Below are positions 57,216 to 64,000 of a stretch of 64,000 bases of DNA, piece after piece. The translations under genes were made by a program, and so were the position numbers. Position 1 is the stretch's first letter, and every line of letters begins with the position of its first letter. This stretch comes from Pleomorphomonas sp. T1.2MG-36. GTDB lineage: Bacteria > Pseudomonadota > Alphaproteobacteria > Rhizobiales > Pleomorphomonadaceae. The stretch is taken from contig NZ_CATNLY010000001.1 in assembly GCF_950100655.1 (NCBI RefSeq), forward strand, positions 310,001 to 374,000. Reading direction: 5' to 3'. Below the pieces are notes generated by a model. That model did no database searches, had not been told where the DNA came from, and saw only the letters and a list, made by a program, of their open reading frames with translations.

Positions 57216-58202
57216 GTGCCTATCCTCACGCGTCGCGTCTTTGCCGCCGGCCTCGCCACTCTCGCCCTTCCCGCCGTCATCCGGCCGGCTCGCGCCGCGC
57301 CCAGGGCGCTGACGGTCGCCTCGCTGCTTGGCGACGACAAGCCCGAGACCAAGATCTGGGTGAAGGTGCGCGATCTCGTCGAAGCCAGGCTTCCCGGCCG
57401 TTTCGATTTTCGCATCGTCGGCAACGCGGCGCTGGGCGGCGAGAAGGAAGTCGCCGAGGGCATCCGTCTTGATTCGGTCCAGGCCAGCCTGTCCACCCTG
57501 TCGGCCCTGTCGACCTGGGTGCCGGAAACCCAGCTCTTCGACCTGCCCTTCGTCTTTCGCGACCGCGACCACGTCCGCCGCGCCACCACGGGCCCGATCG
57601 GCGACGAGTTCAAGGCCAAACTGACCGATCAGGGCTTCGTCACCCTGGGCTTCGTCAACTACGGCGCCCGTCACCTGCTCGCCAAGGAGGCGGTGACGAC
57701 ACCGGGCGGTGTCGCCGGCAAGCGCATCCGCGTCATCCAGAGCCCACTGCATGTCGAACTCTGGAAGGCTTACGGCGCGCTGCCGACGCCCATCCCGATC
57801 ACCGAGACCTATAACGCCCTGAAGACGGGCGTCGTCGACATGATGGATCTCACCAAGTCGGCCTATGCCGGCTTCCGTCTGTACGAAGTGGTACCCTATC
57901 TCATCGAGACCGCCCATATCTGGGCAACCGGTGCCGTCTATCTGTCGGCCGGTTTCTGGAACAGCCTCGCCGATGACGAAAAGGCGGTGTTCGCCGCGGC
58001 GATCACCGAAGCCTCAGCCTATTTCGACACGCTCATGGAGGCCGACGAAATCACCTCCATGGAGGCGGCGAAGGCGGCAGGCGGCCAGATGATAGCCCCG
58101 GAAGACCGCGCCGCCTGGGTGAAGGGGGCCGAGGACGTATGGACGTCGCTGGCGCCCAAGGTCGGAGGCATCGAGCGGATCAAGGCCCTCGCCGCCCTGT
58201 AG
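57216..58202 (+). CDS. TRAP transporter substrate-binding protein DctP-like
   Basis: A periplasmic binding protein of 328 residues. A twin-arginine-like start (TRRVFAAGLATLALPAVIRPARA) gives the signal peptide. The DctP family is recognised from LPGRFDFRIVGNAALGGEKEVAEGIRLDSVQASL, DLPFVFRDRDHVRRA and GGVAGKRIRVIQSPLHVELWKAYGALPTPIPITETYNALKTGVVD, the last containing the conserved ligand-carboxylate Arg region. It starts at GTG with GGAG eight bases upstream, 23 bases after the permease. The riboswitch context predicts a thiamine-related ligand. Confidence 0.9.
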   Translation: MPILTRRVFAAGLATLALPAVIRPARAAPRALTVASLLGDDKPETKIWVKVRDLVEARLPGRFDFRIVGNAALGGEKEVAEGIRLDSVQASLSTLSALSTWVPETQLFDLPFVFRDRDHVRRATTGPIGDEFKAKLTDQGFVTLGFVNYGARHLLAKEAVTTPGGVAGKRIRVIQSPLHVELWKAYGALPTPIPITETYNALKTGVVDMMDLTKSAYAGFRLYEVVPYLIETAHIWATGAVYLSAGFWNSLADDEKAVFAAAITEASAYFDTLMEADEITSMEAAKAAGGQMIAPEDRAAWVKGAEDVWTSLAPKVGGIERIKALAAL

Positions 58203-58210
58203 CGCCAGAC

Positions 58211-58243
58211 AAAAAAGCCGGCGCGCCTTGCGGCGGCCGGCTT
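58211..58243 (-). terminator. rho-independent terminator of pyrG
   Basis: AAGCCGGC (58215-58222) pairs with GCCGGCTT (58236-58243). On the minus strand the hairpin is followed by TTTTTT. It lies 23 bases beyond the pyrG stop and may also stop the convergent TRAP transcript. Confidence 0.88.
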
Positions 58244-58265
58244 CCACGTCGAACGATGCCTTGCA

Positions 58266-59894
58266 TCAAACCAGGCGGCTCTGCTCCACGGCCGCCTCGA
58301 TGAAGCTCGCGAACAGCGGATGCGGCTCGAACGGCCGGCTCTTCAGCTCCGGATGATACTGAACGCCGATGAACCAGGGATGGTCGGGAATCTCCACCGT
58401 CTCCGGCAGCACGCCGTCCGGCGACATGCCCGCGAACGAAAGGCCGCAGGCCTCAAGCCGGTCACGATAGTCGATGTTGACTTCGTAGCGATGGCGATGG
58501 CGCTCGTGAATGATCTCGGAGCCATAGATCTCGGCGATCTTGGAGCCCTTGGCGAGATGCGCCTCGTAGGAGCCGAGGCGCAACGTGCCACCCATGTCGC
58601 CGCCGGCCCTGCGCTTCTCGAGAGCGTTGCCCTTCAGCCACTCGGTCATGAGGCCGACCACCGGCTCGCTGGTGGGACCAAACTCCGACGAGGAGGCCTC
58701 GGTCACGCCGGCCAGGGCACGAGCCGCTTCGATCACCGCCATCTGCATGCCGAAGCAGATGCCGAAATACGGCACCTTGTGCTGGCGCGCGAAACGAGCG
58801 GCCAGGATCTTGCCCTCCGAACCACGCTCGCCAAAGCCGCCCGGCACCAGGATGCCGTGCACGTGGTCGAGATAGGGAGTGGGATCCTCCTTCTCGAACA
58901 CTTCGCTCTCGATCCATTCGATCTTGACGCGCACGTTGTTGGCGATGCCGCCATGAACCAGCGCTTCGATCAGCGACTTGTAGGCATCCTTCAGCACCGT
59001 GTACTTGCCGACGACGGCGATGTTCACCTCACCCTCGGGGTTCTTGATGCGATTGACGATGCCTTCCCAGCGGTCGAGCTTGGGGGCCGGGGCCGCGTCG
59101 ATGCCGAAGGCCGCCAGTACCTCGTCGTCGAAGCCTTCCTTGTGGTAGGCGAGCGGCACCTCGTAGATGGTGCCGACGTCGAGACCGGGAATGACCGCCG
59201 ACTGGCGGACGTTGCAGAACAGCGACAGCTTCTTGCGCTCGCCTTCGGGAATCGGTCGGTCGCAACGGACGAGCAGGATGTCCGGCTGGATGCCGATGGA
59301 ACGCAGCTCCTTGACCGAATGCTGCGTCGGCTTGGTCTTGAGTTCGCCCGCCGAGGGAATGTAGGGCATCAGCGTCAGGTGGATGTAGACGCAATGCCGG
59401 CGCGGCAGCTCGTTGCCGAGCTGACGGATCGCCTCGAGGAAGGGCATCGCCTCGATGTCGCCCACCGTGCCGCCGATCTCGCACAGCACGAAATCGTAGT
59501 TCTCGTTGCCGTCAAGGATGAACGCCTTGATCGCGTCGGTCACGTGCGGAATCACCTGAACCGTACCGCCGAGATAATCACCGTGCCGCTCGCGGGCGAT
59601 GATCTCCTGGTAGATGCGACCGGTGGTGATGTTGTCCTGCTTGTTGGCCGGGCGCCCGGTGAAGCGCTCGTAATGGCCGAGGTCGAGGTCGGTCTCCGCG
59701 CCGTCATCGGTCACGAAAACTTCGCCATGCTGATACGGAGACATCGTCCCCGGATCGACGTTCAGATAGGGATCGAGCTTACGGAGACGAACCTTGTAGC
59801 CACGCGCCTGCAGGAGAGACGCCAGAGCCGCTGCCGCGAGCCCCTTGCCCAAGGACGAAACCACGCCGCCAGTAATGAAAATGTACCGCGCCAT
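58266..59894 (-). CDS. pyrG: CTP synthase
   Basis: PyrG aminates UTP to CTP with glutamine. The N-terminal synthetase domain begins [28 protein letters not shown] with the ATP-binding SLGKG loop and has [38 protein letters not shown]. The C-terminal class I amidotransferase domain has the Cys nucleophile in [12 protein letters not shown] and the His-Glu pair at [11 protein letters not shown]. The 542-residue length is standard. It follows secG by about 200 bases, a pairing common in this order. Confidence 0.98.
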   Translation of the reverse strand: MARYIFITGGVVSSLGKGLAAAALASLLQARGYKVRLRKLDPYLNVDPGTMSPYQHGEVFVTDDGAETDLDLGHYERFTGRPANKQDNITTGRIYQEIIARERHGDYLGGTVQVIPHVTDAIKAFILDGNENYDFVLCEIGGTVGDIEAMPFLEAIRQLGNELPRRHCVYIHLTLMPYIPSAGELKTKPTQHSVKELRSIGIQPDILLVRCDRPIPEGERKKLSLFCNVRQSAVIPGLDVGTIYEVPLAYHKEGFDDEVLAAFGIDAAPAPKLDRWEGIVNRIKNPEGEVNIAVVGKYTVLKDAYKSLIEALVHGGIANNVRVKIEWIESEVFEKEDPTPYLDHVHGILVPGGFGERGSEGKILAARFARQHKVPYFGICFGMQMAVIEAARALAGVTEASSSEFGPTSEPVVGLMTEWLKGNALEKRRAGGDMGGTLRLGSYEAHLAKGSKIAEIYGSEIIHERHRHRYEVNIDYRDRLEACGLSFAGMSPDGVLPETVEIPDHPWFIGVQYHPELKSRPFEPHPLFASFIEAAVEQSRLV

Positions 59895-60029
59895 GGGCCT
59901 TCAACCTATCTCTTTGCGGACCCGTTGGGGAGTGGTCCGACCGGTTTATCCAAAACAAAACGAAAAGGTCGCTCCGGAAAGTGTAACCTCTCCAGTCGAC
60001 ATTTCGCTTCAATCCGTTGTTCTATCTCA

Positions 60030-60058
60030 CGAAAACGGCCGCGGAAGCCCGCGACCGT
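60030..60058 (-). terminator. terminator after secG
   Basis: On the minus strand ACGGTCGCGG (60058-60049) pairs with CCGCGGCCGT (60044-60035) around GCTT, one T-G wobble, followed by TTTTCGTG. It lies 33 bases past the secG stop. Confidence 0.8.
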
Positions 60059-60091
60059 CTTTATCCGCTTTATGCCGGACGGGGTTCGTCC

Positions 60092-60610
60092 TTAAGGAGC
60101 CGGCGCGGGATTGGCCGGCGCCGACGGGGCCGAATCAGTCACCGGTGCAGCCGGAGCCTGCGTCGCCGGTGCGGCCGGAGCCTCTGCCGCAGGCGCGGCG
60201 GGAGCCTCGGCAGCCGGCGCGGCCGGTATTTCAACCGCCGGAGCAACCGGCGCATTGCCCGGCTGGGCAGCGGGCTTGCTGATCTGGTTGAGCTGGTCGA
60301 GAACGCCACCCTTGCCGCTGCCGATCGGCTGGTCGCCAGCCGGCGCGGAAGGAGCCGTCTGCACGCGGTCGAGGATCGAGCCCTGCGAGCCGGTGAAGCG
60401 CGGCAGAATCGACAGCCCGATCGAAGTCAGGAAGAACACCGCCGCCAGGATGGCAGTGGTACGGGTCAGCACGTTGGCGGTACCGCGGCTGGTCATGAAG
60501 CCGCCGCCGCCACCAATACCGAGCGCTCCGCCTTCGGAACGCTGCAGGAGCACGACGCCCACCAGGGCTGCGACCACCATCAGGTGGATGACGAGAAGAA
60601 CGGTTTGCAT
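60092..60610 (-). CDS. secG: preprotein translocase subunit SecG
   Basis: SecG is an accessory subunit of the SecYEG channel. Two helices (MQTVLLVIHLMVVAALVGVVLLQ and RTTAILAAVFFLTSIGLSIL) flank the conserved cytoplasmic loop QRSEGGALGIGGGGGFMTSRGTANVLTR. At 172 residues it is much longer than E. coli SecG (110) because of a Pro/Ala/Glu-rich tail built of PAAPAAEA-like repeats from about 105 to the end. Such tails are common in alphaproteobacteria. ATG 60610 starts directly at the first helix. Confidence 0.95.
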   Translation of the reverse strand: MQTVLLVIHLMVVAALVGVVLLQRSEGGALGIGGGGGFMTSRGTANVLTRTTAILAAVFFLTSIGLSILPRFTGSQGSILDRVQTAPSAPAGDQPIGSGKGGVLDQLNQISKPAAQPGNAPVAPAVEIPAAPAAEAPAAPAAEAPAAPATQAPAAPVTDSAPSAPANPAPAP

Positions 60611-60796
60611 GTAACCCCAAAAACTCTTGTCGGGCATCCCGGGGGACGCGCCAAAGGGCACACCGACCGCACATGCGGCCCGAGTCCGCGGCGTTGTACA
60701 CGAAGGCCGGCAGCCTTTCCACCTTTCTATGGCGTTTATTTTGGAAAGCCGACGCCCTATCACAAGCCCTCGCCATCAGGAAAAAGGAAGTCGATC

Positions 60797-61345
60797 ATGA
60801 TCCTCGCCACACCGCGCCTTCTGCTGGCTCCCTGGACGGAGCATGATCTGGCGCCGTTTGCCGCGCTGAATGCCGATCCAGAGGTGATGCGCTACTTCCC
60901 GAAAACCATGACGACCGAGGAAAGCAACGCTCTCGTCGACCGCCTTCGCGGCATGTGGGCGGACCACGGCTACGGTCTCGCAGCAGTGCGTCGGCGCGAG
61001 GACGACGCCTTCGTCGGCATGGTCGGCATTCAGAAGGTGTTGAACCCCGCCTACCCGTTCGCGCCAGCCGTCGAGGTTGGTTGGCGGCTGGCCAAGGCGT
61101 TCTGGCGGCAGGGATATGCCGGTGAGGCGGCGCGGGCCGCCCTTGCCCACGGCTTCGATGTCCTGGGCCTTGCCGAAATCGTCGCGTTCACGGCGGTTCC
61201 CAACCTGCCGTCACAAGCCGTCATGGCCAGCCTCGGCATGACACGCGATCCGGCCGATGATTTCCTGCATCCGCTCCTGCCGGAGGACCACCCTTTGAGG
61301 CCGCATGTGTTGTACCGGCTGAAGCAAGACGACTTCCGGCGCTGA
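60797..61345 (+). CDS. GNAT-family N-acetyltransferase (RimJ/RimL-like)
   Basis: A cytoplasmic acetyltransferase of 182 residues: TPRLLLAPWTEHDLAPFAALNADPEVMRYF is the typical RimL-type start, VEVGWRLAKAFWRQGYAGEAARAALAHGF is the acetyl-CoA motif with RQGYAGEA, and VPNLPSQAVMASLGM is the C-terminal signature. AAGGAAG precedes ATG 60797. The frame is open for 780 bases upstream across secG, but that part is antisense to secG. Substrate unknown. It lies divergent from secG. Confidence 0.87.
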   Translation: MILATPRLLLAPWTEHDLAPFAALNADPEVMRYFPKTMTTEESNALVDRLRGMWADHGYGLAAVRRREDDAFVGMVGIQKVLNPAYPFAPAVEVGWRLAKAFWRQGYAGEAARAALAHGFDVLGLAEIVAFTAVPNLPSQAVMASLGMTRDPADDFLHPLLPEDHPLRPHVLYRLKQDDFRR

Positions 61346-61361
61346 TCGATAGGGCATGTTC

Positions 61362-61379
61362 GGCGAACCCTGGTTCGCC
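61362..61379. terminator. hairpin between convergent genes
   Basis: GGCGAACC pairs with GGTTCGCC across CT, extended by TGTT/AACA with one bulged base. It sits 16 bases after the acetyltransferase stop. No long T-tract follows. Confidence 0.5.
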
Positions 61380-61383
61380 AACA

Positions 61384-61452
61384 CGTTCTAGTTCCTTGTT
61401 GTCGCATTGCTTATGCGGGAAACCGGTTTCCACCTTTCCGCACAGTGCTCTA
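61384..61452. repeat. rhizobial-type intergenic palindromic repeat
   Basis: The element runs from GTTCTAG through TTGTCGCATTGCTTATGC, the 14-bp palindrome GGAAACCGGTTTCC (61418-61431) and CACCTTTCCGCACAGTGCTCTAG. This layout (TCGCA, a central AAACCGGTTTCC, a following TTTCC and a final GTGCTCTAG) resembles the short repeats dispersed between genes in Mesorhizobium and relatives. Only one copy is seen here. It overlaps the last codon of the ATP12 gene. Confidence 0.5.
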
Positions 61453-62220
61453 GTCCAGAAGAAGCAGGACAGCCGCGTCGAAGTCGGCGCGTCGAAAATC
61501 GCGACGCAATCGGGCTTCGCTGTCGACACCCCAAAGCTCGGCATTCCAGTCTTCGTCGACATGGGCGGCAAGCCAGACGTCGTCGGGAAGAAGACGTCTT
61601 TCGAAAAGAGCCAAAGCGAGGAACACGGAGCCGGTCAGCGTGGTGATCAGCTCGATGGCGGCAAGGCAGATCGGATCATCGGGCAGAGCCGCGCGGATTG
61701 CCGTGACGAGCTCGGGCGGTTGGGCGATCGCCATGACACCGATCGTCGCCACCGGGCGGACGCCGAACCGCCCCCTGATCCAATCGAGCACCGGCTCCCA
61801 GGCGAGGCGCTGGCGTTCATCGAGGCGCGGCGGCTCTCCTGCCCGGTAACAGGTGAGGTCGGAACCGGCGTAGGCGGCAACCGTGTCCTTCACCGCCTCG
61901 ATCTCGCTCGACACGCCATCGATCGCCGAGTTGACGAGGCGCGTCAGCGGCATGGTCATCGGGTCGACGAACTCGCCCTGCGCGGCCCATTCGGCCTCCA
62001 GGGCACAGGCGGCCCGCAGCGAAGCCACGGCAAGCTGATGGCGCGCCGGCGTCCGCACCGGCTTGCCGTCGAGCAGCACCCGGTGGAGCCCGTCGACGGG
62101 CTCCACCGACACCACCTTGTAGAATCGCTTGGGCAAAACGCGCTGCACGTTGGCGCGCGCGCGTTCGGTGGCCAGCACCGGATCGAAGGATGCGGCGAGT
62201 TCTTCGAAGAGATCGGCCAT
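61450..62220 (-). CDS. ATP12-family F1-ATPase assembly chaperone
   Basis: A 256-residue protein of the ATP12 chaperone family, which in mitochondria protects the F1 alpha subunit before assembly. Alphaproteobacterial homologues are thought to act likewise. Signatures are RFYKVVSVEPVDGLHRVLLDGKPVRTPARHQLAV, EWAAQGEFVDPMTMPLTRLVNSAIDGV and DLTCYRAGEPPRLDERQRLAWEPVLDW. ATG 62220 follows the HAD gene by 4 bases. The longer frame would run back into that gene. Confidence 0.93.
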   Translation of the reverse strand: MADLFEELAASFDPVLATERARANVQRVLPKRFYKVVSVEPVDGLHRVLLDGKPVRTPARHQLAVASLRAACALEAEWAAQGEFVDPMTMPLTRLVNSAIDGVSSEIEAVKDTVAAYAGSDLTCYRAGEPPRLDERQRLAWEPVLDWIRGRFGVRPVATIGVMAIAQPPELVTAIRAALPDDPICLAAIELITTLTGSVFLALALFERRLLPDDVWLAAHVDEDWNAELWGVDSEARLRRDFRRADFDAAVLLLLD

Positions 62221-62224
62221 CGCC

Positions 62225-62902
62225 CTACTCCTTGGCGCCGAGGAGTCCCATCGCCAGCGTCGGCACTTCGGCAAAGCCGTCGGCAAGCACTTGAGCGCCG
62301 GCCTCTGTGAGCTCGTCTCGGCCGTTATAACCCCAGGTAACCCCGAGCGCGAAGGCGCCCGCCGCCCGGGCCATCAGCATGTCATAGCCGGTATCGCCCA
62401 CCACGACGGTGTGCGATACCTCGCCGCCGAGCGCCGCCACGGCGTCGACGACCATGAACGGATGCGGTTTCGACGGACCGTCGTCGGCCGTGCGCAGGAC
62501 CGAGAACATGGTCGAAAGCCCATGCGTTTCCAGGATGGCGTCGAGCCCACGCCGCGACTTGCCGGTCACGACACCCAACAGCACGTCGTCCCGATTCCGC
62601 AGTGCCTTCAAGGCGTCGAGCGCACCGGGGTAGAGCGGCGCGGTCTCGGCGAGGCGAAACCTCATCGACTGATAGGTATCGCGATAGGCCTCCGACACCA
62701 GGCCGACGGCGACTTCATCCAGACTGGGATCGAGGCGACCGATCGCTTCCGGCAGCGACAGGCCGATGATTGAGAGGACGCCGTCCCGGTCGGGCGGCGC
62801 ATGTCCGACCTTGGCGAAAGCCTCGGTCATGGTGGCCACGATCATATGTTGGCTGTCCACCAGCGTGCCGTCGCAATCGAACAGGACAAGCTTCGGCGCC
62901 AT
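62225..62902 (-). CDS. HAD-superfamily phosphatase (phosphoglycolate phosphatase-like)
   Basis: A haloacid-dehalogenase-type hydrolase of 225 residues: motif I LVLFDCDGTLVDS, motif II in GVVTGKSRRGL, motif III Lys in GPSKPHPFM, and motif IV VVGDTGYDMLMARAAG. A helical cap follows motif I. It resembles Gph and related sugar phosphatases, so the substrate is uncertain. ATG 62902 has GGGAAG seven bases upstream. A GTG at 62926 overlaps the glyQ stop and is an alternative start. It is probably co-transcribed between glyQ and the ATP12 gene. Confidence 0.88.
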   Translation of the reverse strand: MAPKLVLFDCDGTLVDSQHMIVATMTEAFAKVGHAPPDRDGVLSIIGLSLPEAIGRLDPSLDEVAVGLVSEAYRDTYQSMRFRLAETAPLYPGALDALKALRNRDDVLLGVVTGKSRRGLDAILETHGLSTMFSVLRTADDGPSKPHPFMVVDAVAALGGEVSHTVVVGDTGYDMLMARAAGAFALGVTWGYNGRDELTEAGAQVLADGFAEVPTLAMGLLGAKE

Positions 62903-62922
62903 CGGCCGACTTCCCGCCGCGC

Positions 62923-63858
62923 TCACGCCAGCGCACCGCCGCCGGCCGTTTTCAGCCAGGCTTCGCCACAGGCTTTCGCCAGCTCACGCACACGCAGGAT
63001 GTAGCTCTGCCGCTCCTGCACCGAGATGACGCCACGGGCATCGAGCAGATTGAAGCGGTGACTGGCCTTGATGCACTGGTCGTAGGCCGGCAAAACGCAC
63101 TTGTGGAGACCGTTGGTACCCGCCGCCGCGCCCTTTTCGAGCAGCGCCTTGCACTCCGCCTCGGCGTCCTTGAAATGCTGCATCAGCATGTCGGTGTCGG
63201 CATATTCGAAGTTATGGCGGGAATACTCTTCCTCGGCTTGGTGGAACACGTCGCCGTAGGTGACCTTGTCCGCGCCTTCCTGACCGTTGAAGTTCAGCTC
63301 GTAGCCGTTGTCGACGCCTTGCAGATACATGGCGAGGCGCTCGAGGCCGTAGGTCAGCTCACCCGACACCGGCGAGCACTCGATGCCCGCCACCTGCTGA
63401 AAATAGGTGAACTGGCTGACTTCCATGCCGTCGCACCAGCACTCCCAGCCAAGGCCCCAGGCGCCGAGCGTCGGGCTCTCCCAGTCGTCCTCGACGAAAC
63501 GCACATCGTGCAACTTGAGATCGATGCCGATCGCCTCGAGGCTTTCGAGATAGAGATCCTGCAGGTTCTCCGGCGACGGCTTCAGGATCACCTGGAACTG
63601 GTAATAGTGCTGGAAGCGGTTGGGATTCTCGCCGTAGCGACCGTCCTTGGGCCGGCGGGACGGCTGAACGTAAGCCGCCTTCCAGGGCTTCGGCCCCAGC
63701 GAGCGCAGCGTGGTTGCCGGATGGAAGGTACCGGCGCCGACTTCCATGTCGTATGGCTGCAGGATGACGCAACCCTTGTCCGCCCAGAAGCGCTGCAGGG
63801 TCAGGATCAGCCCCTGGAAGGAACGGCGGGGATCGTTGACGTGTGCGGGCTGGGTCAT
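62923..63858 (-). CDS. glyQ: glycine--tRNA ligase alpha subunit
   Basis: The catalytic alpha subunit of the bacterial alpha2beta2 glycyl-tRNA synthetase. At 311 residues it shows the family sequences [46 protein letters not shown] and [34 protein letters not shown] (class II motif 2 region). The beta-subunit gene glyS is not in the expected place downstream, where a HAD phosphatase gene lies instead, so glyS is elsewhere. Confidence 0.97.
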   Translation of the reverse strand: MTQPAHVNDPRRSFQGLILTLQRFWADKGCVILQPYDMEVGAGTFHPATTLRSLGPKPWKAAYVQPSRRPKDGRYGENPNRFQHYYQFQVILKPSPENLQDLYLESLEAIGIDLKLHDVRFVEDDWESPTLGAWGLGWECWCDGMEVSQFTYFQQVAGIECSPVSGELTYGLERLAMYLQGVDNGYELNFNGQEGADKVTYGDVFHQAEEEYSRHNFEYADTDMLMQHFKDAEAECKALLEKGAAAGTNGLHKCVLPAYDQCIKASHRFNLLDARGVISVQERQSYILRVRELAKACGEAWLKTAGGGALA

Positions 63859-64000
63859 CGGGAGCTACCTGAAAGCGGCTGGAACCCCGGCGGATGCCGG
63901 GCGGGATCGGGCGCGAAATTAGGTGCGCCCCCTCGCCCCGTCAACCGCAAAAACCGCGTGGACCACCGCCCGGAAAAGCGGCCGGCGACGTTCAAGAGGC

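Overview
This window looks like a chromosomal stretch from a GC-rich alphaproteobacterium, most likely order Hyphomicrobiales (Rhizobiales). The clues are the order rpsF-rpsR-DUF2232-rplI-dnaB, the pairs dapA-smpB and secG-pyrG, an ATP12-type chaperone gene, and an intergenic palindromic element of the kind scattered through rhizobial genomes (about 61384-61452). No plasmid, phage, insertion-sequence or CRISPR signal is visible. The first ~350 bases are clearly AT-richer, carry an unrecognised membrane protein, and end near the 3' end of a tRNA-Ser gene, so they may be the edge of an island.

Layout. 1-6.8 kb: tRNA-Ser, smpB, dapA, a soluble lytic transglycosylase, an unusual secreted acidic repeat protein, tRNA-Asp. 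7.1-12.2 kb: a cysteine hydrolase, then the ribosomal and replication block. 12.2-22.5 kb: a phytase-like esterase, then a peptide-type ABC transporter operon led by a proline-iminopeptidase-like gene, divergent from a LuxR-type regulator that is followed by a second iminopeptidase-like gene and an isochorismatase-family hydrolase. 22.5-26.8 kb: ugpBAEC glycerol-3-phosphate uptake. 27.5-29.5 kb: a chemoreceptor. 29.6-35.3 kb: a CecR-YbhGFSR-like efflux operon. 35.4-41.3 kb: an outer-membrane factor, an MFS pump and MacAB in one direction. 42.1-49.0 kb: a ribose-type sugar ABC operon with LacI regulator and a dehydrogenase. 49.2-54.8 kb: sulfur/amino-acid enzymes, a MarR/MFS pair, an asparaginase and an aminotransferase. 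54.9-58.2 kb: a TPP riboswitch followed by a NIPSNAP gene and a TRAP transporter. 58.2-64 kb: pyrG, secG, an acetyltransferase, ATP12, a HAD phosphatase and glyQ.

The two most interesting systems are these. (1) The LuxR protein (19906-20688) has Met and Trp at the positions equivalent to TraR Trp57 and Tyr61. These are the diagnostic changes of LuxR solos that answer plant-derived compounds rather than acyl-homoserine lactones (OryR, XccR, PsoR, NesR, PipR). It is flanked by two iminopeptidase-like genes and faces a peptide/opine-type ABC transporter, which suggests a self-contained sense-import-hydrolyse module. (2) A thiamine pyrophosphate riboswitch precedes a NIPSNAP protein translationally coupled to a fused TRAP permease plus binding protein. 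The context predicts a thiamine or thiamine-precursor importer of a class not usually linked to this vitamin.

Regulatory sites visible in the DNA include a 16-bp LacI-type palindrome between -35 and -10 elements, a TetR-type palindrome in front of the CecR-like gene, an 11-bp-phased GTCA array like a Pho box before ugpB, and hairpins between binding-protein genes and the rest of two ABC operons. No searches were run. Family assignments rest on motifs, length and gene order.
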